64,000 nucleotides of DNA from Toxonevra muliebris (GCA_963691655.1 OY829328.1:71118400-71182399); one strand, 5' to 3'; counted from the stretch's first letter, positions 1 to 12,473 are shown. Numbers and translations: made by a program. Notes: generated from the letters alone by a model not told the origin.

Positions 1-299
1 GTAAAAAATTCATTTTTTGGTTGCCAGTAATAATTCGATGCGAAAATGACTTATTTTTATAGCGCTGAAGCATCATCTCAAACATGCCTATCGACGTCTC
101 TCGGCTTGAAGTCGTATGACACTTAGTTTTCTTACTTTTGAATGAACCCCAATGATTTCAAGCACTTGAAAATTGCTGCTTGAGTAATTTCCAATGTTAT
201 TGCAAGTTTCTCTTACTTTTGGAACAATTCATCATCGAGTAACAACTCCAATTCTTCATCATCGAACTTTTTCATTTGACCAGAGCGTTTTGTGTCTTC

Positions 300-500
300 C
301 GAGTCAAAATCTTAGAACAAAATCGAGACCCAAGGTCAAAGTCAAACCAAAATCCATTCCAAAAATCTAACCAAAAAACTGACTAAAACTCAAAACAAAA
401 TTCAGATAAAACTTAGACTAGAAGGAGACAAAATTCAGACCTAATCTCAGACTGAAGTTTGAACCAAATTCAGACAGAAATTGCAACCAAAAAATTAAAC
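300..500. repeat. degenerate short repeat, AAATTCAGACC-like
   Basis: A stretch of loosely repeated words around AAATTCAGAC and AACCAAA, with no coding potential. It looks like an old, eroded minisatellite. The rest of 1-1620 shows no gene on either strand apart from the SINE 3' fragment listed next. Confidence 0.35.
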
Positions 501-596
501 CAGGCTGTAGCATCCTTTAGATCCGCCAGTGCTTTAGCTTAAGTTTCACAAAATGAGCCATTTATATAGTTTTTAGCTTATTGAGTTTTTGCCAGG

Positions 597-727
597 CAAT
601 GGCAAAACCACCAAGTGATAACAAATTGCCACACCGCCGTTAAACTGTAGGTACAATCATATGGTATCACAAGGGACCGTTCAGGCCTAAGTGTGTCTCT
701 AGACAGCCACTCCAACCTAACCTAACC
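597..727 (+). mobile_element. SINE 3' fragment
   Basis: From GGCAATGGCAAAACCACC onward this matches the body of the tRNA-headed SINE copies at 10144 and 39221 (CACACCGCCGTT, TTAAACTGTAGGT, GGTATCACAA). It then continues into a tail ending in repeated CCTAA units. The tRNA-like head is missing, so it is a 5'-truncated copy that shows the family's longer 3' end. Confidence 0.6.
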
Positions 728-1623
728 TATGCTCTAATAAGTCACTTTACTTTCTGAGTTCTTGGGGGCTGGTTGAGATAGTTTTACCTACTTTGACTAG
801 CCTTGTTCATTTAGTTGCTCATAGTTCTCCCATGCCGTCTTTAAGAATATTTTAAATGTTGTTTTGATGGCAGCTAAATTTTCTCGAATTATATATAACT
901 ATATTTTGACTTTTGTTTTTACACTCGAGTTTGGATTGTATGTAATCCTTTATAGCATGTTTTCCTCTTGAGAGATACACTGTGATTTTGTCATAGAATC
1001 TGAGTATATGGCTTTTGGTCTCTGTTAATTTTCTGAGCTGCCAGTATAGAACCATTAACGTGCGTGCATTAAACCGATTTCAAACATGTTTCAGTTTCAT
1101 TCCTTCTCCCTGCAGAAAAACTCTCCTGTTATTTTATAAAGATTCCCTACTTAACATTAATTTCTAATCCACTTTCGCTCTTGATACCTTGATTCATTTA
1201 ATTTCCATGCATGTCCTATTTCGATTAGAGCCAACTGTAGCGCATTGTTTATATATTTGAACAAATATGAAATTATCTGCGTGCACACAGTCTTTTTGCA
1301 AATTAATTTTAGATTATGATTTTTTGTTTTAATTAAACTTTCACTACGGTATTGTAACAAATGGCTATGAATATTTACACATACGTACGTGCAATTACAT
1401 GCATGTATGAGTGTCCTTCGTGGATTTGTATGCATGCGGTTAGTTTGAATATGAATTTATGTTTTCTGTCTCTCTGCTATATATTGTGAAATATTTACAA
1501 TAATTTGCACAGTTTTCTGAAATATTTTTAAACGAGAAGACTTCGGTGGCTTAGTAGAATAGAGTTATTAAAATTATATTTTATAAATTTTGCAAAAAAT
1601 TGTATTTAATAATATAATTAGAA

Positions 1624-2886
1624 ATGTCGAGCAGCAACAATGATACACAAATATTGCGCGCCAGCTTTTCGGTGGATATTCCACGTGCCTTTATGTATTC
1701 CTACGGAGACCTTAATAAACTTGCGGAAAATTGCCATTTTTTTGGACCATATGCGAAAACAATTTGCAATTTCGCACGCTATTACAAGCTCAAACTTCAG
1801 TTGGATTATTTTGATATCATGGAAGCGTCAAACATTTTGCAAAGCATCAAAAATAATCGGCATAATCTCTCGATGACGGGATCAACATATGCTCAAGGTA
1901 ATCGCACTATCCAGTATAGTTATCCGGTCGATTTGTTGGCAAATTGCATTATGGTTCCGCTGGAGGATGAGTTGCCCAAATATTATTATGTAATTTGGCC
2001 ATTCGGACGTTACATCTGGAGTTCGATTTTTGTCGGCGCCATATTTATTGCGATCCTTATGCGCTACATTGATTATCCGGCACCGGCAAATCGTGTTACG
2101 CGTTCCGTGGCCCGTAACATGCTGCACAGTGTCGCCATTTTACTTTACTGCAGCAATATGAACATACGATTACGAAATGCTACACTGCGTGTTTTAATAT
2201 TTTATAGTTTACTAATTTTGCTGGGTTTCATGCTGAACGCTTACTACTTTCCATACCTGACATCGTATAATATGAAGCCCATATTTGTTAAGCCTATAAA
2301 TACGATCGATGATCTATTGAAGGCCGATATTAAAGTTTATATCCCCGTAAATAAATTTCAAGAACTGCGGGCCACTGGCTATAGTGAATTTAAAAGATTG
2401 GAATCTATAATGTTGAAGGTATCGTTACATAACTTTTTAAATATGCTAGATAACATCGATAATATTGATTACGATTACGCCTATGTGGTATCGCAAGATC
2501 GGTGGAAATTTATCGATCGACAGCAGCGTAATCTAAGGAAACCTAAACTTCATTTATCAAAAATTTGTTTGGGCACGGTTTTAATAGCATTTCCCTTGCA
2601 GGCAAATGCAAAGTTTAACGAATCATTGAATATTTTCATAATGTCCGTTAGAGCAGCCGGACTTTGGACAGAATGGGAAGAGCAGGCTTTCAGTAAGGCA
2701 GTTAGCGCGGGGTATGCGAAAATTCAGTTGGACAGCTACCCTGTTGAACCTTTGGATTTGTCGTGGCTTACTATTGCATGGATTGTTTTGGGTGTTGGAT
2801 TAGTCATCAGCTGCTTAGCTATGTTTGTGGAGTATTATGCACGAAAGCGTCAAAATTTGAATTTGGAATACGATATATTCGAATAA
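1624..2886 (+). CDS. divergent ionotropic receptor (IR), N-terminally short
   Basis: A 420-residue open frame matching the ligand-binding and channel part of insect ionotropic receptors, which are ligand-gated cation channels of chemosensory neurons. The S1 lobe begins almost at once (residues 10-65). Membrane segments are near 125-148 (M1), 187-211 (M3, ending YYFPYLTS) and 378-404 (M4); the S2 lobe lies between M3 and M4. It resembles the fast-evolving fly IR groups (IR20a/52/56/94-like). Family members usually have ~180 more residues ahead of S1; here an in-frame TAA lies at 1615-1617. The TTAG at 1618-1621 could be a 3' splice site, so the ATG at 1624 may lie inside an internal exon, but no upstream exon was recognised. 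An AATAAA follows at 2941. The neighbouring IR at 5829 suggests a tandem pair. Confidence 0.8.
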   Translation: MSSSNNDTQILRASFSVDIPRAFMYSYGDLNKLAENCHFFGPYAKTICNFARYYKLKLQLDYFDIMEASNILQSIKNNRHNLSMTGSTYAQGNRTIQYSYPVDLLANCIMVPLEDELPKYYYVIWPFGRYIWSSIFVGAIFIAILMRYIDYPAPANRVTRSVARNMLHSVAILLYCSNMNIRLRNATLRVLIFYSLLILLGFMLNAYYFPYLTSYNMKPIFVKPINTIDDLLKADIKVYIPVNKFQELRATGYSEFKRLESIMLKVSLHNFLNMLDNIDNIDYDYAYVVSQDRWKFIDRQQRNLRKPKLHLSKICLGTVLIAFPLQANAKFNESLNIFIMSVRAAGLWTEWEEQAFSKAVSAGYAKIQLDSYPVEPLDLSWLTIAWIVLGVGLVISCLAMFVEYYARKRQNLNLEYDIFE

Positions 2887-2940
2887 ATAGTGCACAAGAT
2901 GTTGTTTTGTTTTCTTTTTTTTTAACAATATACATAGAGT

Positions 2941-2946
2941 AATAAA
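2941..2946 (+). terminator. poly(A) signal of IR gene 1
   Basis: AATAAA lies 55 bases after the stop codon of the receptor, a usual distance for a cleavage signal. Confidence 0.5.
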
Positions 2947-3094
2947 GCACGAATTTATGTTGTTGGAAAAATTAAAATTATTTCGTAATTATTGTTGCAA
3001 CTGTAAAAAAATAAAATGATAATAAATGATAACGAAGACAACAGCGTCGTTTTTGAAACGAATATAAATATGCGTTCGCTCTCTTGGCTATGTG

Positions 3095-4100
3095 CTATAA
3101 TTTCGTTAATATTTTGAAATCAAAGCACACAGCCTCAAGGACCATTATTCTATACCCAATATAGAGCCAGTAGAAGAAAGTAGAAAGACAGGAAAGATAT
3201 GTAAGGATATAATTGGGAAGAAGAAAAGTCTTAGGTCTTTCAACCTCGAACTTCTTTGTTTCACTGATGAACCTTAGAAGCTCAGGAAGATTATAAACAT
3301 TGTTTATACTCAAAACATCACTAACCAACAGCCTTAATCTGGTTCTCGAGAACGCCGTATAGCTACAGAAATAATGCTCATTAGTATCGACGTCCTTAAG
3401 ATAAAATAGGCAGGTCGGATCGGTGATGACGCCCATGTTGGCCATGTGCTGAACACAAGTGTGATGCTACTTACCAAAAATCCTTCCTTCTCAGTTTCAA
3501 AAGAAATTCCCCTTATTTCCTGTTGCGTTGTCTCACGAAGCACTTTACAATTCTGCAGCAGTCAAGCTCGGACCATTTCTTCTATGAATAGAATCTATGA
3601 AGTCGTTGATCAAATGTATAAAATCCCCAGAGCTTATGCCAAGAAAAGGTTCCGGATCTCATTAAAGAGTTTTCGTTGGCCAGTTTGTCGGCCTATTTAT
3701 TCCCTGTAATACCACTATATAAGACATAACTGGTTGTGTTTTGCAACATTATTTAATTTCGCCTTTCACTCGTTGAACAATTTCGAAGAGTTGACAGGGC
3801 TAGCAAAGGCCTGCAGTGCAGTCTGGCTATCACTACAGATATGTGTGCACAACCAATCAGCAAGACACGGTACTGCTTGAAATTTTGAATCCGTCAGTGT
3901 AGAAGACATGACATAGATTCCAGAGTACAACCTCTAGACTTAATCATTGATCTCGTTCCGGGAACCTGGCATCATATCTTCTTCCGAATCGAATGCAAGG
4001 TACACGATTGTCCACGCAACAGTCGTAGGCATTGTGGGCACTGTACTGACAACTGGTGGTATAGCTAGCTGTCTCCCGCGTCCACTACGTCATGCCAAAC
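3095..4100 (-). mobile_element. non-LTR retrotransposon relic, RNase H to C-terminus
   Basis: Reading the minus strand from about 3880 gives an RNase H-like stretch (SDSQTALQAFASPVNSSKL), followed with frame breaks by a C-terminal Cys/His region. The open frame 3095-3445 has CLFYL...NEHYFC...TRLRLL and ends with a PELLRFI motif typical of I/LOA/Jockey-type polymerase ends. It is decayed, with several stops and shifts. Confidence 0.6.
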
Positions 4101-4189
4101 TTCTTTTTACCTGAAAATGTAAGCCGCTTTCATTGCCTCCTTACAGATTTAAAGATCCAGAGGAAATAAATTAATTACGGCATTGAGAG

Positions 4190-4880
4190 CATCACCAGAT
4201 GTTGCATACATTGCACCAGTGATATCCAGATAAATACTTCCCTGTCATAGAAGAAAGTTTATGGCAGCAGTCAGCCAGCGCAACGTATAAGGCCACGTAC
4301 ATGTCTGGCATCCGGTCGGCATATCGCTGGATATCGCTACGGGTTTTCAACGCTTTTCGCACAGTAGCTAATGACGCAATACTGGTTATTACCTGTAAGC
4401 TACCAACATATATTTCGCCGCGAGAACTCCAACGCATTTGCACAACGGGTCCAAGTGCATCGAAAGTAGATGAGAGACGATGCAGTATCCATGAATGAAA
4501 GTAAAGGTGGGAAAGCTCACAAAAGGGGAGATGGACTTTTTCCTAGATGGATTGACCGCAAACATGGGGAAGTGGACTTCTATCTGACGCAGCTGCTAAA
4601 CGGACAATGGATGCTTTAAGCAATATCTGCACCGCTTTAATCACAAGGATATTCAGTTTTGTCTTGTTTGCCCCAACGGGATTGAAGACGCTCGATATGT
4701 CCGATCACCGAAGCGTTTGGCGAAGTCCCTACGATAGCGAACATTATGCCCCATATGTGTAACACGCCTCCCTTCGAAATAGCAATCTGTACAAGCAACA
4801 GCAGCAAAATGGATGACAACGCTTCGTTTCATTGAGCGCCAAAGGTCGTCGGAACATCGAAACATCAGTGGCCTTACCCC
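4190..4880 (+). mobile_element. non-LTR retrotransposon relic, R1/I-like C-terminal part
   Basis: The plus strand encodes SLRVFNAFRTVANDAILVI, the usual segment after the reverse transcriptase thumb. Next comes a KGRWT...RKHGEVDFYLTQ motif seen at the end of R1/I-type ORF2. Frames are broken. It lies in opposite orientation to the relic at 3095-4100, so at least two elements decayed here between the two receptor genes. From 4880 to 5800 nothing further was recognised. Confidence 0.6.
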
Positions 4881-5828
4881 ACAGCAGACGGCAACGAACT
4901 AAACCGTTAAAAAAGGAAGAGAGGAGATCGTACTGGCTTTGGCTTTCAATGCTTTCACTCCTTTCAATCGAATGTTACCCCTAAATACTTAACTTAAGAA
5001 GACAACTGCAAACGTTTTATTGTGGCAATCCGAACCGAAAAATATGGGCGAGTTGCTGGGAATGGAAGAACTAACAAACTCCCAGTCCGGTCTTGACAGA
5101 CAAAATCCATTATAGATGTCGTATCAGCTTCGAAACAATATAAGTTTTAGTCACACATATTTTGAAGCTAATGATCAGCCACCTAACTTGCACCAAAGCT
5201 GGGCTAAACATGATACCAGCTTGAGGTTGCTCTTTAGCACCCAGTCACAGAAAACGTGAACTGCTGTTAACTCGTCGGAAGCTGGCAGCTAAAATCACGC
5301 TGGTTTTAATATATATAGGTATTGTTGAGAACCCAACCACAAGTGGGTTCAAGGAGGGATTGGAGAGGGTTTATCTCCAAGTTCCCTTACTTACCGATGA
5401 AAGTCTCATATATTTTGATTGTTGCTCATAATCCTCAATAAATTTTAAAGGGACGAAAAAATTATGGTTTTCTTGTTTTTCAGTCTTGAGATTGTGACAG
5501 ATTTTGTTTTTCCCATTCTATTCCAGATTATAAAACGTGTCACCGTTTTGAGTTCATAAATAACTTTTGACCTCAAATCATACTATCATTTATGAGGGCA
5601 AATCACACACATGAGCATTTAAAGGTACATGCATTACACATGTTCACAGCATGTACTCCCATTGGAATCAGCGAGCAACCAAACAACATGAGCCATGTCA
5701 ACAATCGATTACATGCGTAACGACATGCATTTGTTAGTTCAAGAATACAGTTTCCTTCCTTTGTGTTAGTTTAGGAAAAAACTTAACACAAGTGCTTAAG
5801 AAATCGTCGATTGTGCAACAACATTAAC

Positions 5829-7693
5829 ATGAATCTAAATAAATTAATATTCTATACATTTCTCCTCAACTATTTTCAATTCGCGCAACTTTGGGATGCC
5901 AAATACCTAATGAGCTTTCTAACGCCAATAGTGAAGATAATGCAAGCTCAGGAACTCGTGTGGTTTCTTAGCGAAAATCTAACCACTAATAATACGGAAG
6001 GTCTTCAAGAGTTCATCATAAAGATACATAAATTCGCCGGTCTGACACAAATGGTGGTGACTAATCGCAGCGATATACGCGTTATTGAAACGGATTCGAA
6101 GAAAAATGCACTTAATATTATATTTGCAACGAATCCTGATGATCCTATTATGCTGGTTCACGATAAATACTTGCTTGGACGTCATTTTTACTTTCAACTC
6201 GTTGTAATGGTAAATGATATTAATGATTTCAATGTTGTCGAACGTTTCATAATCGATATGAAGGAACGAAATTTCCAAAATTCTATACTCTATACTCAAA
6301 TGAATTATATGGTCACACATTGTTTCCCGAATTTAAAATCGAAGATCGTAGTGATTTTTTCGGTTATATGATGAAAGCTTATAAAAAAGGACTGGCTGGT
6401 GGTGCAGATCTCGAAGGTTATAAACTAAATACACTGCTGCGTTTAGATTTGCCAGGAGTCTTTCAATATGTGGATACAAATAAGCGTACCATTTTGCAAG
6501 GTACTTCTTATAGTCTGCTCAAATTGTTTGCTGATTATGTTAATGCTACCCTGGTGGAGTATAAGATGCCGAAAGATGTTTTGGGCGGTGACATAATCGA
6601 TATGAAAGCATCGTTGATGTTAGTGCGCGAAAAGAAGGTTCAAATTATGGCGCACGCTTATGCGCTCTACACCAAAGATGAAGTGCTCGATAAAAGTTAT
6701 CCGATTATGGTGGTTCGTTGGTGTTTGATGGTACCCATCTGGAATAGTGTTTCAACATTTTTCTATCCAGTACAACCATTCGATATGCCCACGTGGTATA
6801 CGGTGGTGTCTACGTATTTTGCATTGGTACTCCTGGATTGCATCTGGACGCTGTGGACATTTTCGCGTAATATCAATTCCATTGCTCATTTGCAGCAACT
6901 TTTACATGATTGCATTTTTAATAATTTATGTTTTACAATTAATATCGTAATTACGCGTATCATTAAAACTCCCACAACGCTGCGGTTTCTATTTTTTACA
7001 AGCTTGTTTTTTTACGGGTTCTTTTTATCGGCCACCTACACTTCGCTATTGGGTAGCATACTCACGGTTACACTCTTTCAATCACAAATCAATACCGTTG
7101 AAGATTTAATCAATGCAAATATTTCAGTCATGATTATAGATTATGAAATGGAATTTCTGCTATCCGCTGGCAATGAGATCCCTTATGAATTTCTACAATT
7201 ACTGCGTCCTGTCGATGCGGCTACCTTCAATCAACATCAGTTCGCTTTCAATAATTCATTTGCTTACTTTGTAACCGAGGATAAGTGGCATTTTCTGGAA
7301 CTGCAACAAAAGCATCTACAGCAAGGTATCTTCAAATTCACCGACATTTGTTTTGGTTCGCATCATTTGGGCTATCCAATGCCTACCGATTCAGTGCTGT
7401 GGCGTAATATGGAATACTTCTTATATCGCATGCACTCATCTGGAATGTTGCAATATTATGAGAGCATCTCTTTCGATTATGCAGTGCATGGTGGCTTGGT
7501 TAGGCGTATTGTCGAAGGGACTGAATATTCGTCGGCGGGAATGGATCATTTGGCTATGGTATTTTTAATGTTGCCAGTTTTATTTATTGTTAGTTTTATT
7601 GTGCTCTTAGTTGAATGTTTGATAAAGAAAAGATGTGGAAATTATGGAAATTCGAAGGATGAAAATGTTGTAAAATATTATAATCGAAAATGA
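5829..7693 (+). pseudogene. ionotropic receptor with one internal frameshift
   Basis: A near full-length insect ionotropic receptor of about 620 residues in two frames. The first frame starts at ATG 5829 with a hydrophobic signal peptide (residues ~1-20) and holds the N-terminal domain to about 6295. The second frame continues from there (NELYGHTLFPEFK) to the stop at 7693. It carries S1, M1 (WYTVVSTYFALVLLDCIW), M3 (FLFFTSLFFYGFFLSATYTS), S2 and M4 (HLAMVFLMLPVLFIVSFIV). The junction lies in a 7 bp tandem duplication, CTATACT twice at 6283-6296. A net loss of one base (or of one 7 bp unit) accounts for the break. All the rest is open, so this is either a young pseudogene or an assembly error in an intact gene. 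An AATAAA follows at 7784. It is the family neighbour of the receptor at 1624. Confidence 0.75.
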
Positions 7694-7783
7694 GCACAAT
7701 TTCAACAATAGCCGCGTTTTTTCGCTCATTATCATTTTCATTACTTTTGTTTACTGTTATTGTAACAGAAAACAAAATTTATT

Positions 7784-7789
7784 AATAAA
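7784..7789 (+). terminator. poly(A) signal of IR gene 2
   Basis: AATAAA lies about 90 bases beyond the stop codon of the second receptor. Confidence 0.45.
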
Positions 7790-7819
7790 ACCTGTATGTC
7801 CTCAAAACTAAACACTAAT

Positions 7820-8790
7820 ATTAAAATGTCGAAATCTTCACGAAACGTCAATTTTAAATCAAAATAGTTGAATTAATTTCACAAAGCGTCAAATTGAATT
7901 CAAAAAGCAGCAATTTCAAATCACATTGATTTAAAAAATGCGTCAAATTGGTCTCCAGAAAATTTAATTCAGAATTGCCAAATTGATATTCACGAAGCAT
8001 AAATTGAATTAAGAAACCGTCTAATCAAATTCAGAAAACTGCAATTCGAAATCATAATAATATTCAGATTGTTTTTAAAAAGTGTTTAATTGAATTCAGA
8101 AATGCAAATTGAACTTAAAAACTGAGCTTCGTTTCTGAAAAATCGAGTTGGTTTCAGAAAAGTCAAATTGGTTGCAGAAAGCGTCAAATAGAAATCAAAA
8201 AGCGACAATTCGAAATCTAAAAACTAAATTAATTTCAAAAAGCGTCAAATTGGTTTTAGAAAAATCGAATTAAAAATTGTCAAATTAAATTCACAAATCA
8301 CGAAGAGAATTCAGAAAGCGTTTAATAGAATTCAGAAAATAGTAATTCAAAATTAAAAACAAATTCAGATTGCTTTCAAAAATCGTCTAATTGAATTCAG
8401 AATAGCCAATTAAATTCAAAAACTGCGCGCCGTGTTCAAGATTTCAAAAAAGTCGAAAGATTTCAGAAAGTGTCAAATCGAATGCAGAACACTTCAATAT
8501 TGTTTTAAAATATTTTAAAAACATCAACTTGAAATTAGAAAAATCGAAAGCCTTAAATTGAATGCAAAAAACATCAACTTGAATTCGAATTGAATTCATA
8601 AAGCGTCAAATGGAATTAAGAAAAGTAAATTTGAATTTGAGAAACGAGTATTAAAATTCAGAATATTCGAATTGAACTCAGAAAGCGTCAATTTGCATTG
8701 AGAAATCATATTCTTGAAGTCTAATAGATTTCCGAAAGCGTCAAATTGAATTCAGAAAGACTAAATTTGAGTACTGAAAAATTTGCATCT
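7820..8790. repeat. degenerate minisatellite, AAAGCGTCAAATTGAATTCAG
   Basis: About 1 kb built of diverged copies of a ~20-25 bp unit close to AAGCGTCAAATTGAATTCAG, with many EcoRI-like GAATTC cores. Units vary in length and order and none is coding. It starts just after the second receptor. From 8790 to 9280 only a short (TA)n run near 8860 was noted. Confidence 0.75.
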
Positions 8791-10143
8791 CATGACACCC
8801 CTAAAACGATGGCGCCCTTAGGCAACTAAATTCTTAAGTTACTTGTATGGAAAATTCGGCTATATATATATATATATCGGTGTCCCCTTAATTCAAGGTA
8901 TACGGAATTTGGTATTAAACTGTAAACTAAAACTTCTATTGTACGCGTTTTCTAAAAAATGACCGCTAGTAGGCACTTCAATCCCAAAAACTGGAAAAAC
9001 TTAGATAAAACAAAAAGGGGCTGCCTTTTTTGGGAAAAGGGGAATGGAGTACGTATTTTTGTTTAAAAAAGGAAGGAATGATGTAAAAGTTCTTATATTT
9101 AAGCACCATTCTTAAAACTCCATGCACAAAGTGAAAATTCAATATAACGATACAGTCTACTGTGACGTGCAGTAACCATAATTATTGTGAAAGTAATAGA
9201 AGAAATTATTTATTAAAGAGTGATTAATTGTTCTGGGAATAACGATTCATATAACGAAAAATACTGGTATTTGTGATGAAACACCTACACAGAAACCATA
9301 AAGGAAATAATGCCATTCCTTATTAGTAGAAGCCTAGCTCTTGGGTACATACCCACAGCTTGTCGAAGGGCAAAGGTGGTCTTTATACCAAAAATTGGCA
9401 AAAAAAAGAGACAACTAACAGTCACTCCTTCAGACCATAAGCTTAAAATCGTTTATGTTCAAAACACTTGAAAAGGTGGTTGAAAACTATATACGATGTA
9501 AAGTCTTAAAGATAACACCACTGCTCCCAAATCAGCGCTTTTGACAATTGCGCTTTTTACATTCAAGAAAGAAGTGACATTGCCCACGCTTCGGTGATTT
9601 TGATTCTTCTTCTCTTTTACTTTTTCTTCTTTCTTTTCATTTTCAAATTTGTCATTTTGGTGACATTATACAAAGGGGACTAGGTATTACTAGGATATGG
9701 TGCAGATCAGTAGGGATAAATATATTAACCCTGCAAAACCACTATAGTTCCGTTTACTAGGAAAAGATCACTCCCGTGCTGGAAAGCGATATCACTAGTT
9801 GGGGAGGTTTTTATACAAAAGCAAGAGGTAAAGCATCTGGGTTAAGCATATTGAGTCAGTGACAAATAATTTCACTCGCGCTCTAATGGTATGCAGAAGG
9901 TTAGCAGGAATAACTTAAAGATGTAAACCAAGTGTACTGCGCTAGATGTAAGGCCAATCATTACATATGGAGCATTAGCGTGGACAAACAGAACTCAACT
10001 AAAAACAGCGAAAGCTAAACTAAAGTTCAAAAGTTAGCATGTCTTTGTACAACGAGAGCGATGCGAACATGTCCTGCTCCAATAGTACCACTGCTGCATT
10101 GGAGGTACTATTGAAGCTCACTCCATTACACCTAATGAAGGGT

Positions 10144-10390
10144 GACCTCGATAGTATAGTGGATAGTGCACAAGACTTTCACATTGAAGACTGCGGGTTC
10201 GATTCCTATCTTGGTCTGGTGGTTAATTCTCATAAACTTCTTATATTCACTATCGATATGAAGCGGATGAGAATTATAAGAATGTGAACAAGTACACACA
10301 CCTTGGTTGGTAATGGCAAAAACACCGAGCTGATAAAAAATTGCCACATAGCCGTTCGGAATCGGTGTTAAACTGTAGGTACAACCGTCG
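10144..10390 (+). mobile_element. tRNA-derived SINE copy A
   Basis: The head resembles a tRNA gene: an A-box-like TAGTATAGTGGATAGTGCA at 10152-10170 and a B box GGTTCGATTCC at 10196-10206. The body matches the copy at 39221 nearly base by base up to the CTGTAGGT motif. It is inserted in the retroelement relic at 9290-11410 and is truncated at its 3' end relative to the copy at 597. Confidence 0.7.
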
Positions 10391-10597
10391 CCACTGTGGT
10401 CTGGTGGCAGAGTGTCAGACTCTTGTCTCTGGAGAACTGAGTTCGATTCTCGACTTGGGTTTGTTTCTTATCTATCTTCCTTTCCCTCTTCCTTTCTTTC
10501 TTTCATAATTGGTGGCTTTGATACAATATATCTTATAGGTCGCAGTGCCTAACTTTCGAGTCGTCCTTCCGTCAAATAATAATAATAATAGTAAGAA
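10388..10597 (+). mobile_element. second tRNA-headed SINE with AAT tail
   Basis: Directly after SINE A a different tRNA-like head starts: TGGTCTGGTGGCAGAGTGTC as a degenerate A box and GAGTTCGATTC near 10439 as a B box. The element ends in a run of AAT units at about 10580-10592, a common SINE tail. It differs from the family at 10144/39221, so it is a separate SINE. Confidence 0.5.
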
Positions 10598-11409
10598 CGA
10601 ATGGGATAGTGTAGAATATAACTACACATTCAAAGAACACACGATTTAGTGGTATAAAGATGGGTCATTAACTGAAGATGGAACTGGGGCAGGAGTATTT
10701 GGGCCGAGAATCAAACACTCTGAGCCGATGGGGAAATATCCTAGCAATTTTCAAGCTAAATCGATATATGTATGTGTGCAATTCAACCAGGACAGGAAGT
10801 ACAAACGGCAAAATATCGCTATAATATCGGACAGCCAGGTAGTCATTCGAGCACTTTGCTCCTTTGAGAACACCTCTAAACTGGTATGGGACTGTTTAGA
10901 CAAGGTCAATCAACTGGGCAAGGACAATAAAACCTCTTTATGTTGGGGTCCTAGACACGTAGGAATAGGCCACTTTAGTGGGACCTGAACATTTCTATGG
11001 AATGAGAGATAGCGTAATCAGGGAATTACTCAGGCTGGAAGAGAGAAACAAGAGGCAAGAACTCTTTCCCAATCTTCCGGGACTGAGGCAATCGAAAACG
11101 CTTCTAGGTAACTGTTATAAGAGTAGATACACATTCTGCATTGGTCAAACAAAAACAGTTTGCGCACTTTAGCTGGTATTCTGACTGGGCATTGCCGACT
11201 TAGAGAATACCTTTGTAAAATAGGGGTTGAAGAAAGCTCAAAATGTAGGTTTTGTAATGAGGAAAATGAATCATCAGAGCATATTTTAGCTCAGTGTGGA
11301 GCACTGTTCCACAAAAGAATGAAATGTCTGGGTATGTACAGAATTAGCATCCAAAGATCCGCAATACTCAAATTTTTGAGGGAGACTGTACTAGATGAGG
11401 TACTCTAGG

Positions 11410-12473
11410 CAGATTAGACTAGATAGAGAAATGGGACGTAAAATAGATCTAGCAGGTAGCGGTACAACGACAAAAACCTCTCTAATAAAATACAACATTC
11501 AGAAACCACGAGTGGGATAAGATTAAAGTTTAGACTACGTCCGACAATATGTAACGTTATACATTTTTTTTTAAGTCTGCGGTAAATTGTTTCAATAAAG
11601 TTTCGGAACCGAAACCTTCTTTAAATACATTCCTGCCACCTTACACATTACATATTTAGATATTGTATTATTCAGTTGCACTTGTGGCAATATTTTTATT
11701 AAAATCCTTTACGTCAATCTGCGAATTCAAAATTAAAAACAGTTCGTAAATGCATACATACATTCGTTCGAACATATGCACATATACATACAACTGCACA
11801 CATATACATAAATACATACACACTCATATATCAGCAATAATATTAATATAGCTAAACTGCAGCAGATGCTGACGACAAATGAAAGCAATAATATAAAATA
11901 AAAAACCAAAATATAATAGAAGAAAAAAAAAATAATTTCAAATGAAAAATTCTAAATGTCAACAGTGAGAGAAATGTCAATAGAAGAGTTTGAAGATATT
12001 TTTAAGGAGAAATTTTAAACTTAAGGTACATAAATTAAAAGAACAAATACCTATCAATATATGTATGTATGTATGAATAAAAACTAAATGAAAATATCAT
12101 GCATGCTAATGGATAAATAGTTGAAAATAGTAAAATAAAAATGAATTGCTTCCGTTTCCGTTTCCAATGTAACCGAAATGTTTTATTTAACAATTGAATA
12201 GAAAGTCATTGAAGGAATTTTCATTAATGTATCAATTTGCTGAAGGTGTCAAGCATGTCAAGTTTATATGTATGCATGTGTGTGTGTGTGTGTGCCATTG
12301 TTTTAATACATTTAAATACAATTACTCATACACATGCAAACACGCGCACGCACACACACACTAACATAAATACATAAATACAACAATACCTTTTTGTTAT
12401 ACGCTCATGAATCATTCACAATGATTTCGTATGCAATGCAACGATGCGAAACCATCAAAAGGAAACAATGAAA

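Larger units (their letters stand above)
9290..11410 (+). mobile_element. I/LOA-like non-LTR retrotransposon relic, interrupted by SINEs
   Basis: Broken plus-strand pieces appear in the right order for an RNase H-bearing non-LTR ORF2. A reverse transcriptase start is at 9330-9500 (ALGYIPTAWRRAKVVFIPK, later FKTLEKVVENYI). The thumb is at 9890-10135 (RPIITYGALAW, then ALEVLLKLTPLHL). RNase H is at 10650-10970 (KDGSLTEDGTGAGVFG, then IISDSQVVIRAL). The terminal Cys/His region is at 11160-11408 (LTGHCRLREYL, CRFCNEENESSEHILAQC). The polymerase and RNase H parts are separated by the two SINEs at 10144 and 10388. Confidence 0.75.

Noticed and set aside
10039..10287. 82-codon frame crossing into a SINE
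   Set aside because: The first half is a retroelement thumb fragment, the second half is tRNA-derived SINE sequence; not a gene.
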